Below are positions 35,962-45,708 of a stretch of DNA of 64,000 bases, piece by piece (the first letter of the stretch is position 1; every line of letters begins with the position of its first letter). The DNA lies in contig NZ_CP159826.1 of the NCBI RefSeq assembly GCF_047729875.1, positions 1,488,001 through 1,552,000 on the forward strand. Reading direction: 5' to 3'. Origin of the DNA: Marimicrobium sp913061115 (GTDB lineage Bacteria; Pseudomonadota; Gammaproteobacteria; Pseudomonadales; Halieaceae). Position numbers and translations under genes: made by a program. The notes beneath the pieces are model-generated. The model searched no databases. It had not been told where the DNA came from and saw nothing but the letters and a program-made list of their open reading frames with translations.

Positions 35962-37095
35962 TTAGTCATTATTTGTAGCAAACTGCACAGAAATCTTTTG
36001 ATGTATCTCGGATGCAATTTTTTCATTGAACAGGGGCGTGTAATGCACAGTATCGACGTACATGCCTTCGTCAATACCCAAATTGGCTAAGTTAAGCGTT
36101 CGAGAGTTTGGGTGGCTGAAATCCCCATTCGGCCCAAACATAACCTGATAAGCAACTCCGCTATTTTTATGATCCCCAAAGTTCAGTCTTTCCTTGGGTA
36201 CATGGGATGTCTTGTGTCCAACACCATAGAGTGGGATAGGTTGAATGACGTTCAGGATTGTAATCCCGAGTTTATCTCCGATGGATTCAATTATGGAATG
36301 ATTAAGACTGAGTCTGTGTATAGCCTTCAAAATTTGTTCATGATTGGCCGATGTGGCTACAACTTTTATTGAGTGGCCAAATTTTTGCGCAAACAAACGA
36401 TAGATTGTCAGCCCTTCAAGTCGAGCTCTAATATCTTTGACAAGTGAATCGGATTGTTTTTCCCTGTTAAGGATGTGCGAATAAGCATTCGTAAAAATAG
36501 ATTTATCAGGAACGTTGAAAAAATAAAAATCATTTATGCCATCAATAAAAATTGCTGCCCTGGGTGGAGGAAACTCCGTCAGAAGATTTTCAAATCTAAT
36601 GCGTTCTATAGTACTGTAATAGCCACCCGCGCCAAAATTGATGATGCGGAAATCAGGAAGCATTCTGCCTAAATTGGCTGCTATTGTCTCGCTGTCTTTT
36701 ACACCATATCCAAATGTGGTCGACCCTCCGAATATCCAGATTTCTTGCCGCCCTCCCTTGGCGGTACAAGATTCACGGTCGGGGTAATGGCACCTTGCGC
36801 CTTGCTCAGAAACATTCACAAATTTTCCTTTGCGGGGCTTTTCGAGATATTCTACAAAGGGATAATATCGTTGACCTAGACCTTGTTCTCTCAAAACAAC
36901 TTTGTAATCCTTAGCCATGCCTTTGCCATATATATTTTCTAGCACCGCCTTTTGATCTCGCATTGCCTGTTGAATCAGTGCATGTTCAGCGGGTTTTTCC
37001 AGAAAGAATCCGGCGGCATAATTCAAAAGCGTCATGATTAGTGAAACCGTTATAAGAACGAAAATCGCGGGATGTTTATCAATGATTTTGAACAT
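35962..37095 (-). CDS. SGNH/GDSL-hydrolase-like membrane-anchored protein
   Basis: One N-terminal transmembrane segment (about 12-33) and an extracytoplasmic SGNH-like domain. Block I is IWIFGGSTTFGYGVKD (Ser nucleophile), block II FGAGGYYSTIERIRF (Gly), block III IDGINDFYFF (Asn) and the C-terminal VHYTPLFNEKIA contains the His of block V. Such proteins accompany carbamoyltransferase/SxtJ/DUF5989 genes and may be O-acetylesterases or acyl carriers for glycans. The open frame starts with TTG at 37155; the ATG at 37095 is preferred (377 aa). Its last bases abut an IS91 fragment that ends just before the stop. Confidence 0.85.
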   Translation of the reverse strand: MFKIIDKHPAIFVLITVSLIMTLLNYAAGFFLEKPAEHALIQQAMRDQKAVLENIYGKGMAKDYKVVLREQGLGQRYYPFVEYLEKPRKGKFVNVSEQGARCHYPDRESCTAKGGRQEIWIFGGSTTFGYGVKDSETIAANLGRMLPDFRIINFGAGGYYSTIERIRFENLLTEFPPPRAAIFIDGINDFYFFNVPDKSIFTNAYSHILNREKQSDSLVKDIRARLEGLTIYRLFAQKFGHSIKVVATSANHEQILKAIHRLSLNHSIIESIGDKLGITILNVIQPIPLYGVGHKTSHVPKERLNFGDHKNSGVAYQVMFGPNGDFSHPNSRTLNLANLGIDEGMYVDTVHYTPLFNEKIASEIHQKISVQFATNND

Positions 37096-37537
37096 AACGT
37101 TTATAGCCCAAATTTTTATCAGGTCAAAGGGATTTGTTAATGAAACGTCCACCAAAATCGCATGGACGCAAACTCCAGGCAGCCTTGATGACAGCCTGCC
37201 GGGAAGAACAGTCCGAAGCTGCGGTTACTCGGGAGTATTGAGACAACATCACTGAAATTATATCTAATCATCATCTGAAGTCAAACAGCGTAAAAGCCGT
37301 TGTCTCCGATAAAGTCAAAAAGATACAAACCCTAATAGCAGGAAGAAATATTGAACGCCAGCATGCCCCATTTCATAGAATAACTGAAGCATATTAAAGA
37401 GTGGCATAGTATTTTGCTCAAAATCTTTTGTGAGTGTCCCCCTATGGTATGCAGATTGCTGCCAGTGCCAGATGAGGTGGTCTAATAGATCTGCATAACC
37501 CAGTTAAGGGATAATACACACAACTGGAGATGACAAA
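37096..37537. other. Intergenic between SGNH gene and IS3 remnant
   Basis: About 440 bases. No credible gene. The part from about 37434 to 37537 may be the left end of the IS3-type remnant, but I cannot define its terminal inverted repeat. Confidence 0.35.
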
Positions 37538-37983
37538 ATGACTACGAGGAAGAAATACCCGAAGCAATTCAAGCTGGATGCCATCAGCCTGGCACTGGAT
37601 CAGAGTTACACAAGAACTGAAGCGGCGAAAAGTCTCGACATCAACTCCACCACATTGGGGCGCTGGATTAAAGAGCATCAGTGATCAAGTGACGGACAAG
37701 CTTTCCGTGGAAACGGCAAGTTGGCACCGGAGCAGGCAGAAGTCCGCCAGTTGAGGGAGGGGAGCCGGCGCTTGAAGATGGAGAAAGAGATATTAAAAAA
37801 AGCGACGGTCTTCTTCGCCAAGGAAACAAGGTGAAATACGCGTGTATTGCCCAACACAAGAAGACCTGCCCAGTTGACCTGATGTGTCCACTTCTGGGCG
37901 TTACCCGCAGTGGTTATTATCGTTATCAGCGGCGCGGGGGTAGCGGTATAGATTATTATCGCCAGGAATTTGAGTCACACTAA
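37538..37983 (+). pseudogene. IS3-family transposase remnant (OrfA with internal stop, OrfB truncated)
   Basis: OrfA starts at 37538 with MTTRKKYPKQFKLDAISLAL and a helix-turn-helix typical of IS3-type OrfA. It is interrupted by TGA at 37682, after which the frame continues through FRGNGKLAPEQAEVRQLREG and EILKKATVFFAKET to a stop near 37832. OrfB begins with GTG at 37831 and reads CPLLGVTRSGYYRYQ, but stops after 50 codons, before the DDE catalytic residues. Inactive. Confidence 0.85.
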
Positions 37984-38091
37984 ACGTAATCTACGTGTAA
38001 CCGGACAGGTTAGCCAGTCGTCAGGAAATCGTTAGCGCAGACGTACTAGGAAAAATTTAGATATCTTCAACGCCTGGTAACCTATTTTAAG

Positions 38092-39132
38092 TCACTTTAC
38101 AGTTTCGTTTTTGTGCACCAATAATCCTGCATCCTCCAAATACGACTGTAGCTTATCAGCGGCGATTTTATGCCCAAGCTCGTTAGGATGCCACGCATCA
38201 TTCTGCATGACCCGAAACTTGTCAGCACGAAATTCGCTATACGGATCCAACAAATCGATATAATCAATGTCCAGCTCATTTAAAAGGGTCAGAACCTGTT
38301 GGCGATAGCCCTCAAACGGATAATCCTCAAAATCGTAAAGCACGGGGAACACCACTACCACTAAATGAAAGCCATCGTCCTGAGCAAGTAGCTTAAAAGA
38401 TTTCATTGATTCAACGACACTAGTCCAACGCTCACTTTCGATGGCATAGAACGATTCATAAACGCTCATTGCATTCAACCCGGACGTGGCTTTTACCCAA
38501 TTCATTTTTGCCCAAGCCAACAACTGAGATTTCTTTGCCAAAGTTTCGAAGTCGGTATCCGTTTTCATGGTCGCTGCAGCGGCTAACGCCAGGGATGACG
38601 TATGAATGGGATCATTCATTGCATAGCCAACCACCACCACATCAGGTTTGAACAACCTAGCCTTGAGTTGGAAGAGCTCGAGCTCAGAGTCTGTACTATA
38701 ACCACTTACCCCAAAGTTCATCACTTGAAAACTTTGGCCTGCTGGAGCCTCTTGATTAAGAGCCAGCTCCAGTTTTTTACTGTAGGTATTTTCAAGTGCG
38801 ACACCCAGACCGAAGGTGACGGAGTCGCCCATCGCCACTATACGACTAACCCCCTGCGAGGCTGACAACTCATAGGGTCGATCTCTCATGCCAAAGCGAT
38901 TAATCTGGGGGTCATTTACATCGTACTCAAGAGCCAACACGGAATTTTTACTTACGACAAGTTTGGCACTATGCTCCTCTGAGGTTGAGCCGAGCACCGA
39001 CAAGGATTTTCTATCAAGCACTGGAACCAGGTCAAAAGCCTGCGCCAAGCGAACACCCCCCTCTAACATGAGTGTAAATATGACCAGAGAGCCGAGTATT
39101 AGCAGGACGTTAAAAAAAAAGGACTTGATCAT
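38092..39132 (-). CDS. SGNH/GDSL-hydrolase-like exported protein
   Basis: N-terminal transmembrane anchor (about 5-25). SGNH blocks: VAMGDSVTFGLGVALE (Ser), MNFGVSGYSTDSELEL (Gly), VVVGYAMNDPIHTS (Asn) and NDAWHPNELGHKIAADKL with the Asp-x-x-His pair. The layout of motifs near residues 110-340 suggests a periplasmic esterase or acetyl-transfer partner. Second SGNH protein of the locus, separated from the first by the IS3 remnant. 346 aa. Confidence 0.87.
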   Translation of the reverse strand: MIKSFFFNVLLILGSLVIFTLMLEGGVRLAQAFDLVPVLDRKSLSVLGSTSEEHSAKLVVSKNSVLALEYDVNDPQINRFGMRDRPYELSASQGVSRIVAMGDSVTFGLGVALENTYSKKLELALNQEAPAGQSFQVMNFGVSGYSTDSELELFQLKARLFKPDVVVVGYAMNDPIHTSSLALAAAATMKTDTDFETLAKKSQLLAWAKMNWVKATSGLNAMSVYESFYAIESERWTSVVESMKSFKLLAQDDGFHLVVVVFPVLYDFEDYPFEGYRQQVLTLLNELDIDYIDLLDPYSEFRADKFRVMQNDAWHPNELGHKIAADKLQSYLEDAGLLVHKNETVK

Positions 39133-39244
39133 ATTTACCCTAAAAAACGTATAGCCGGAGGGGCCATAGCTCAGCCCTCAGCGACGATCAGAAAACTACC
39201 TAAATAAGCCATAATGCCAATGGCCAGTGCAAACTTATCTTTTA

Positions 39245-39890
39245 AGTATAAGAAAAATAAACGCGCTGTTCAGCAGATTTCCTCACTGACCCCGCTAACT
39301 GAACTGGAAAAATTCGCGAAATATCCGCTTACTGGCCCGAAAAGGTGTTTGCGCGGTTATCGCACACTTCATATTTGTTCATTCATGGACGATAGCATGC
39401 AACCGTCCGTACCACACGTTTTTCAGTAGCGTCCTTGCTGATTTGCGGCTGTGGATTCGCGTCCTGCGAAAAGAGGTAATGGCCCAGGGGGTGCTCGGGA
39501 GGGTGGCACCAGTGGCGATAGGGTAGGGCGGCCTTGTTCTTTCTCGCGAAGATGAGCCAGAATCCTGTGGATAATGTCCTGGTCCTCAATGCAAGCGATG
39601 ACTTTGACGGACCCACCGCAATGACCGCAAACCTCGACATCGATATTGAATACGCGCTTCAGTCGGTGGGCCCAGGACATCGCGACGTGCCGTTCAGCGG
39701 GTGAGCGAACGTCAGTGTTGGCGATTCGCGTCGCGCCTTAACGCGTTGAAAGCGCGGCGGACGATCGTTGCGACACACCTAGACGCCGTCCAGGAACAGT
39801 ATATAGAAGTGGATATTCACGTTCAGCGCACTACCCAAACGCTGAATCAGTATTACGGCCCCGGTCGCGCCAGCCATGCAAAAAAAGTGT
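39245..39890 (-). mobile_element. IS91-family element, internally deleted (copy 4)
   Basis: Starts with agtataagaaaaataaac. It carries the 3' end of the transposase (HLREKEQGRPTLSPLVPPSR and CGHCGGSVKVIACIEDQDI, 39423-39680), then jumps at about 39735 to an internal piece near the middle of the gene. Minus strand, inactive. Confidence 0.85.
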
Positions 39891-40219
39891 AGCGTAATCG
39901 CGCTAGCCGCGATACCACGGTAGCAGAAAAGCTGGGGGATCTATTGGTTGACATGACAGGCGTAAATCCTGGCATCTAGTGAACTCCTCGCGGGCTCAAG
40001 GCGTCGGCGCGGGGCAGAAGCAACAGTGCTGCAAGCGCCGACGGGCTTCGCTCTCACACTTATTGGCACTATTGTCCGAGTAGAGCATGCTCTGTTCAGA
40101 CTGGCGCACTTAAATAAAAAAACACTTTTCCATTTTAGGGAACTTTCCATTAGCTCTGTGATCTGATTTAGACGCCGTCGCGTAACTCGATTTACATACT
40201 TTCTGGCAGGAGAAATTTA
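39891..40219. other. Region upstream of the DUF4397 gene
   Basis: About 330 bases without a convincing frame. AGGAG at 40208-40212 is the ribosome-binding site of the next gene. I see no clear promoter boxes. Confidence 0.4.
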
Positions 40220-41605
40220 GTGTCAAAATTCATGAAACTCACCGCTTTACTCATTTTCCCTTTTTTAGCTGCCTGCGGCAGCAGCAACAATAACGATTCA
40301 GACGGCCCCGCTGCCGCTCAGCTGCGCATAACGCATGCGTCAGCCGATGCGCCTGCGGTCAACGTCTATGTCGATGGCGAGGTCTTCCTTGAGGCAGTGG
40401 ATTTCGCGCAAACCTCAGGTCTTATTACTATCCCCGGAGACAGCACCTTATCGGTTGAGGTACGGGGTATTTTGCCAGACCAAAGCGAAGAGACCGTTAT
40501 CGGTCCAGTGGATTTAACGTTCGCAGCAGGAGAACGCACTGACGTGTTGGCGATCAACAATCTGTTCAGCACCTCCGGAGCGCTCACAATAGAGCCAAAA
40601 GTGCTGGATCCAGTCACAATAGAAGCGGGCGTAACTGATGTGCGCGTTACCGTGCTGCACGCCGCTCCAGAAGTAGGAACAGTTGACGTCTACGTAACAG
40701 CGCCTGGTGATGACCTTGCCAACAACACCCCAGCCGCTGCCCTGTCCTTTGGCGAGGCTGCTGGTCCGGTCGCCATCTCTGCAGATACGCAGTATCAGGT
40801 GCGGATTACACCCACGGGCACCGTCGACGTCGTTTATGACAGCGGTGAAGTATCCTTCCCGGCCGGCACCGAGCTCGTTTTGGCTGCCGTAGAAAATACC
40901 TTCAAACTCGCCCCAAGCCCGGTAACGTTGTTAGCGATCGGCCCCGCTTCTGCCAGCCAAATACCTGATATTGCCACTGGCGCAGCGGTTAGAGTCGTTC
41001 ACAACTCAGCCGACACACCCGCCGTAGATATTCTCGTCAACGGCACCGCCGCCATTAAAGATCTGACATTTCCTAACGCGACACAATACGATCAGCTCGA
41101 AGCCCCCGCAGGTACTTACACGGTCGCGGTGGCCGCTGCGGCAGACCCGAGTATCCAACCGATTGTGGCGGAAGTCACCCTGAAGCAGACTGAAAGCTAT
41201 ACGGTGATTGCAGCAGGGTCGCTGGCAAATGACGCGCTAGAAGCCATTATTACGGAGGATGCAAGGCGCAATATCGCGACTGCTGCGATTGTAAGAGTCG
41301 TCCACGGAGCTTACGCCGCTGTCGACATCCCGGTTGACATCTACCTCACCGGTGACGGGGTGATAGCCGACGCGGAGCCAGTGATTGCTGGTCTGGCGTA
41401 CGGAGAGGCCACAGCGCAACTGCAAGCCACGCCTAGCGATTACTGGGTAACGGTAACAGCCGCTGGTGACAAGTCGTTCGTCGCGTTTGATTCAGGCGGC
41501 ACACTCGCGCTGGACAGCGCTGTAAACTACACGGTCATCGCGCGCGACCTCAGTGAAGGACAGCTTAGCGTCTATCCGATTGACCTGAGTATTTTGACCG
41601 ATTAG
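40220..41605 (+). CDS. DUF4397 repeat lipoprotein
   Basis: Exported lipoprotein: signal with lipobox FLAACGSS (Cys near residue 19), then four DUF4397 beta-sandwich repeats beginning LRITHASADAPAVNVYVDGE, VRVTVLHAAPEVGTVDVYV, VRVVHNSADTPAVDILVNG and VRVVHGAYAAVDIPVDIYL. The start is decided by AGGAG seven bases before GTG at 40220; the ATG at 40232 would be too far. 461 aa. Probably surface adhesive or structural; no enzyme motif. Monocistronic with a hairpin after it. Confidence 0.9.
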   Translation: MSKFMKLTALLIFPFLAACGSSNNNDSDGPAAAQLRITHASADAPAVNVYVDGEVFLEAVDFAQTSGLITIPGDSTLSVEVRGILPDQSEETVIGPVDLTFAAGERTDVLAINNLFSTSGALTIEPKVLDPVTIEAGVTDVRVTVLHAAPEVGTVDVYVTAPGDDLANNTPAAALSFGEAAGPVAISADTQYQVRITPTGTVDVVYDSGEVSFPAGTELVLAAVENTFKLAPSPVTLLAIGPASASQIPDIATGAAVRVVHNSADTPAVDILVNGTAAIKDLTFPNATQYDQLEAPAGTYTVAVAAAADPSIQPIVAEVTLKQTESYTVIAAGSLANDALEAIITEDARRNIATAAIVRVVHGAYAAVDIPVDIYLTGDGVIADAEPVIAGLAYGEATAQLQATPSDYWVTVTAAGDKSFVAFDSGGTLALDSAVNYTVIARDLSEGQLSVYPIDLSILTD

Positions 41606-41628
41606 GCGCAGATGTAGGGAGACGCAGG

Positions 41629-41651
41629 GCTCTCTGTCTATGGCAGAGAGC
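41629..41651 (+). terminator. Hairpin after the DUF4397 gene
   Basis: gctctctg-tctatgg-cagagagc, an 8-bp perfect stem 24 bases after the stop codon. The downstream sequence (ttgcagcgtttt) is only moderately T-rich. Confidence 0.6.
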
Positions 41652-41996
41652 TTGCAGCGTTTTCCTGATTTAATGTTTGCGGATCGCTAACCGTCGCGTC
41701 GCAGATTTGAAATTAAGGTGCAGAGCACATTTAGCCAAAAAAACGCCTGATCTTTAAACCACGGCAATGCTATATGTCAATTTTATATCTACCGATTGCG
41801 GGTCGTTATATTGTTGATAACGTCACCCGTATTGATGAGACTCTTTATGCATCTGGTCCCGGTTAGTTGTTCTATAACTTTTAGCCTACAGGCGCTCCCA
41901 GCCCTGACGTATACTGGGTATTTCAGGGTATAAATATTAGTACCCATCTTGACCTTAATCGGTTAATTTTACTCGACTGCCGAGGGATGTTTATTC
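41652..41996. other. Region upstream of htpX
   Basis: About 345 AT-rich bases with no frame of interest; presumably carries the htpX promoter. No CpxR box or heat-shock promoter could be called with confidence. Confidence 0.4.
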
Positions 41997-42857
41997 ATGA
42001 AACGAGTGATCTTATTTCTAGCCACTAACTTTGCCATTCTTATTGTCCTGGGGGTGGCGCTGAGCATACTGATGCCCGTGCTAGGCATTGACAGCCAGAG
42101 TAATGGTGGCCTCTTACTCATGTGTGCCGTATTTGGAATGGGCGGCTCGTTCATTTCTCTGGCCATGTCGAAATGGATTGCCAAACGCAGCGTTGGGGCC
42201 GTAGTTATCGAACAGCCGGCAAACCAGCAAGAGACTTGGTTGCTAGACACCGTAAAGCGCCAGGCCAACCAGGCCAGCATTGGTATGCCAGAGGTGGCCG
42301 TGTGGGACTCTCCAGAAATCAATGCTTTTGCCACAGGTATGAATAAGAATAATGCCCTGGTGGCAGTGAGTACCGGGCTTCTTCGAACCATGACAAAAGA
42401 TGAGGCAGAGGCGGTTCTAGCGCATGAAATCAGCCATGTTGCCAATGGCGATATGGTAACGCTTGCGCTGATACAGGGCGTGGTCAATACCTTTGTTTAT
42501 TTCTTCGCCCGCATAGCGGCCAGTGCGCTGAGTCGCGGGAGTAATAATCGATTCATGTATTTTATGACCGTTATGTTCTTTCAGTTTGTATTCGGTATTC
42601 TCGCCAGCACTATTGTGATGTGGTTTTCTCGCCGTCGTGAATACCGAGCGGACGAAGGGGGCGCTAATCTCGCTGGGGATAAAAAGATGATTGCCGCACT
42701 GCAACGGTTAAAGGGTGATAGTCAGGAGAGCCATCTCGACGGTCAGCTCGTCGCCTTTGGTATTAGTGGAAAGAAGGCTATGGCCGCACTATTTTTGAGT
42801 CACCCACCGCTGGAAAAACGAATAGCGGCGTTGCAGGCCCGAGCGATTCGAAGCTAA
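41997..42857 (+). CDS. htpX: HtpX membrane zinc metalloprotease (M48B)
   Basis: Inner-membrane quality-control protease that degrades misfolded membrane proteins together with FtsH. Two N-terminal hydrophobic helices (about 4-25 and 35-55), the zinc motif HEISH (H143, E144, H147) in AVLAHEISHVANGDMV, and the third ligand Glu in REYRADEGG near residue 222. Length of 286 aa is standard. GAGGGA about nine bases before the ATG. Flanked by IS91 debris on the right only. Confidence 0.96.
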   Translation: MKRVILFLATNFAILIVLGVALSILMPVLGIDSQSNGGLLLMCAVFGMGGSFISLAMSKWIAKRSVGAVVIEQPANQQETWLLDTVKRQANQASIGMPEVAVWDSPEINAFATGMNKNNALVAVSTGLLRTMTKDEAEAVLAHEISHVANGDMVTLALIQGVVNTFVYFFARIAASALSRGSNNRFMYFMTVMFFQFVFGILASTIVMWFSRRREYRADEGGANLAGDKKMIAALQRLKGDSQESHLDGQLVAFGISGKKAMAALFLSHPPLEKRIAALQARAIRS

Positions 42858-42992
42858 TTTATTCGTCCTATACTTGCACCGCCCTCATCAGACCAATGCC
42901 TTTGCCAACATGGTCCAAGACAAATGCACAGAGATGATTCATTCCTTGCCTCCGGCAGGGAACGACACGCTCATGGACAGCGTACCGATCGA

Positions 42993-43270
42993 AGCATAGG
43001 ACAAATAAACGGCCTATTGAGAGTAGATTTCCTCACTGATCCTGCTAACTGAACCGGAGAAATTCGCGAAATACCCGCCTACTGGCCTGAAAATTTTTCC
43101 TCGCCGGTGATCGGACAATTCATATTTGTTTATTCCTGAACGAGCACGCGCAAAAGTCCCTGTCACGAGGTTGTTTAGCGTCCTTGCTGATTGAGCATTG
43201 TAACTTTGGATTCGCTTCGGGCGAAGAGAGGCAATGTTTCAGATGGTGCACTGGGAGAAGGTGTGAGTAA
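42993..43270 (-). mobile_element. IS91-family origin-end fragment (copy 5)
   Basis: Starts agcataggacaaataaacgg and continues through the conserved non-coding end region (ctgatcctgctaactgaa and gtccttgctgatt blocks). Homology fades by about 43270. No transposase coding remains. Confidence 0.82.
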
Positions 43271-43414
43271 ATTGCAACGCCCGCACTGAGGCCCTGATCG
43301 GGCTTAGTCTAAAAAAATTGCGTTGTTACCTGCTTCTAATTCGATCAGGTAAGTGATATTGGCTGCCAGCTGCTACAACGATCAGTTTTTGCGATATAAC
43401 GCTGGTAGATGTTT

Positions 43415-44548
43415 CTATCTATTAAGGAGCCTACGAAGCCTGTGCAGCAGGCCCGAATCTATAACATTTTCTCCCCGGTACAAGTGAGAAGTCATAAGAT
43501 TGCCTTGATAGCCGTACAAGTCAATGGCCATTCTTTCGCTGAATAGTGGAGACAGTTCCTTCGGACAATAGTGTGTTACAAAACTTTTGCGCGTGATGGC
43601 TTTGGAGACAGGGTTGCCGCCATGTACTAGATCGGCATGCCAAACCAATACATCACCCCGTTTAGCGGTGAATACTGTTTTATCTATATTCGTTTCAGAG
43701 GCACGTTTTATTAGGCTCGCCACATGCGCTTCGATCTCTTGACGTTGCACGGTATAGCCCAATCGCTCAGCTTCTGCGATCGACTTGTGTTTTCCACCGT
43801 ACAGGAAATCCGGGAACTTATGGCTTCCCACGTAATAGAACAATTCCCCGGCACCGAGGGTGACATCTTCAAGGGCGATCCATGTGGCGGCAAAATTTCG
43901 GGGTAGGGTGAAGGGAACATAGGCCGAGTCCTGATGCCCCTCCTGTCCCGAGCCCCGCCAGAACCCTAATGTCTGCGCAGCAAAGGCATTACTTTCAAAA
44001 ATCAGCTTCAGAAATTCAGCGATGACCGGGGAAAACATTATCCTGCGCATGGCAGCGGAGAAGTGGTGCAAATCAAGAACCTTGGCGTTGTATTCTTTGA
44101 CTTCCGGCTTCCAACTAATGTTGCTTTTTCCATTAAGTTTGGGGCATTCAAATAGGGCCTTCTCGAAGCCGCCCGAATAGGCCTTGTCGAGGTCTGCTAC
44201 CGCTGCGTCAAGGTCCCTGTCCGAGATAGAATTTTTGAGCACGGTATAGCCATCGCGCATCCATTCAGTAAGTTGCTGCGCCTGTTCTGAAGTGATTTCC
44301 CTGGAATCCAGTTTACGCTGGAGAGTTTCTGGGGCCATAGTATGGTCTGGCCAAAGGCCTCCAAAAGTAGAAGTTGTCGCATCTGCATTGTAGTGTCGCT
44401 CGGCTAGAGGGGAGGCGAGATATCCCCGGCCTTTGCCGATCGTCTGATAGTGCTCCAGCGGAGAACTGACATCTCCCCGTGACAACTCCCTGGCAACGAT
44501 GGGGTAGGATTGTAGATAAAAATCGCTATCGAACGGTTTGCCGGTCAT
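43415..44548 (-). CDS. Phytanoyl-CoA dioxygenase (PhyH) family oxygenase
   Basis: Non-heme iron, 2-oxoglutarate-dependent oxygenase. Iron ligands are visible as GHQDSAYV (HxD, about residues 205-207) and the distal His in HADLVHGG (about 309); an Arg for 2-oxoglutarate follows in ITRKSFVTHY (about 320). The N-terminal region (FDSDFYLQSYPIVARE... LEHYQTIGKGRGYLASP) resembles a short domain seen in sugar/glycan-related proteins. The ATG at 44548 is preferred over the GTG at 44587. 377 aa. Substrate unknown. Isolated between IS91 ends. Confidence 0.88.
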   Translation of the reverse strand: MTGKPFDSDFYLQSYPIVARELSRGDVSSPLEHYQTIGKGRGYLASPLAERHYNADATTSTFGGLWPDHTMAPETLQRKLDSREITSEQAQQLTEWMRDGYTVLKNSISDRDLDAAVADLDKAYSGGFEKALFECPKLNGKSNISWKPEVKEYNAKVLDLHHFSAAMRRIMFSPVIAEFLKLIFESNAFAAQTLGFWRGSGQEGHQDSAYVPFTLPRNFAATWIALEDVTLGAGELFYYVGSHKFPDFLYGGKHKSIAEAERLGYTVQRQEIEAHVASLIKRASETNIDKTVFTAKRGDVLVWHADLVHGGNPVSKAITRKSFVTHYCPKELSPLFSERMAIDLYGYQGNLMTSHLYRGENVIDSGLLHRLRRLLNR

Positions 44549-44687
44549 GTTTGATCGCCTTGTTAGGAGTTTGTGAATCGATTTCACTATAAAAAATCAT
44601 GATCGCATCTTCACTAAAATATTATTTGAGAGCCTTTACCTTGCGCTAATATTGGTATCGTACGCCGATTAGTCAATCCTTTATAAC

Positions 44688-44873
44688 TCAAAATGTAAGA
44701 TTTATCCTGTCATGCTTGATCTTGATCCTCTTTGGCACTGAGTGCTCCCAGAAATGCTGCAATTCGCCCCTCATTATTAATAGCGTTCCGTGCTTAACTG
44801 GAATGGTTAACTTTTCTGATTTATCACTCGCTCCATACCATGCAGAATAGCTTGGCAAATACGTTTCTTTGCC
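44688..44873 (-). pseudogene. C-terminal fragment of an AlkB-like 2OG-Fe(II) dioxygenase
   Basis: The frame encodes HGTLLIMRGELQHFWEHSVP and ends DRINLTF, matching the C-terminal part of AlkB-family proteins (Leu-Leu-Val-Met-x-Gly...QH...W.H..P...RINLTFR). The distal iron-binding His is present, but the N-terminal two-thirds, with the HxD motif, is missing. The break coincides with the IS91-type end at 44874. Confidence 0.75.
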
Positions 44874-45040
44874 GACTATAGAATAAATAAACGGCCTGTT
44901 GAGAGTAGGTTCCCTCACTGATGCTGCCGACTGAACTGGAGAAATTTTCGCGGCGGTGCTCGTGCAATTCATATCCGCCCATTCCAGAACGAGCATGCGA
45001 AAAAGGCCCTGCCTCGAGGTTGTCTAGCGTCCTTGCTGAG
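44874..45040 (-). mobile_element. IS91-family origin-end fragment (copy 6)
   Basis: ctatagaataaataaacggc then the conserved end region down to gtccttgctgag. It is about 165 bases and truncates a gene on each side. Confidence 0.8.
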
Positions 45041-45477
45041 TATTCTGTGTCATCGATGGGTGCGAGGGCATAGACATTCACGTTCCACGTATCCGAGACA
45101 GCTTCTATGCCGCAGGCTACCTGCTGGAAATCAACCTCCTGCGAATTGGTAACCTTTATGCCTGTATCAGCAGACCCCGTTGCCATCTCACGGATATCCA
45201 AGAACAGTACGCCGTTGTCGCTCAGCATCATTGGCAGGAAGAAGCCAAAATCGGCTTGGTTCAGTGTCCCTGCGCCCTGTGTGGCCGCTTGGAATCCCCA
45301 GTTGAACTTCACAATCTCTTTGAGGCTGACCACCATGTCACCAGGTTCGATTGCATTGTTGTCTTGAGCGGGTGTCGCCATCTCTTGTGCTAACACATTT
45401 CCTGATAGCAGCATTGAAAGCATCAGTACTGCAGGAGCGAGTAGATGGCGTTTTAGGGCTGCTGAAGTGTTGGTCAT
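45041..45477 (-). pseudogene. 5' part of an exported protein, cut off by an IS91 end
   Basis: ATG at 45477, signal peptide (about residues 12-31, LMLSMLLSGNVLAQ), then about 115 residues including VSLKEIVKFNWGFQAATQG and LSDNGVLFLDIREMA. The style recalls the start of large beta-barrel or inverse-autotransporter surface proteins, but I cannot assign a family. At 45041 it runs into IS sequence in frame and continues artificially to 44824. Its 5' leader is shared with the sulfatase gene at 59222. Confidence 0.7.
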
Positions 45478-45708
45478 TGGAAGCGTCGTCCGTAAATCTA
45501 TTAGCGGCAAATGGCAACACAGAGAGTGCCGATGGGTCGCGCGGGTGCTGCGGGGCTTGGAGTGTGTTGTGGTGGTCGAGCGAGAAACTAAACGTACAAC
45601 TTAGACAAGCCCCTTTTGCGCACCACAGGGACCAAGTGGGGGCGTCGGCTATGGGCCGCAGAGCTCCTGCTCATATCTGTTGGCGTCCGGTTTTATTGAA
45701 CCACGGCA
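45478..45708. other. Leader of the truncated exported protein
   Basis: Positions about 45478-45580 resemble 59110-59221 on the opposite strand (see the repeat entry). The remainder has no recognisable feature. Confidence 0.4.
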
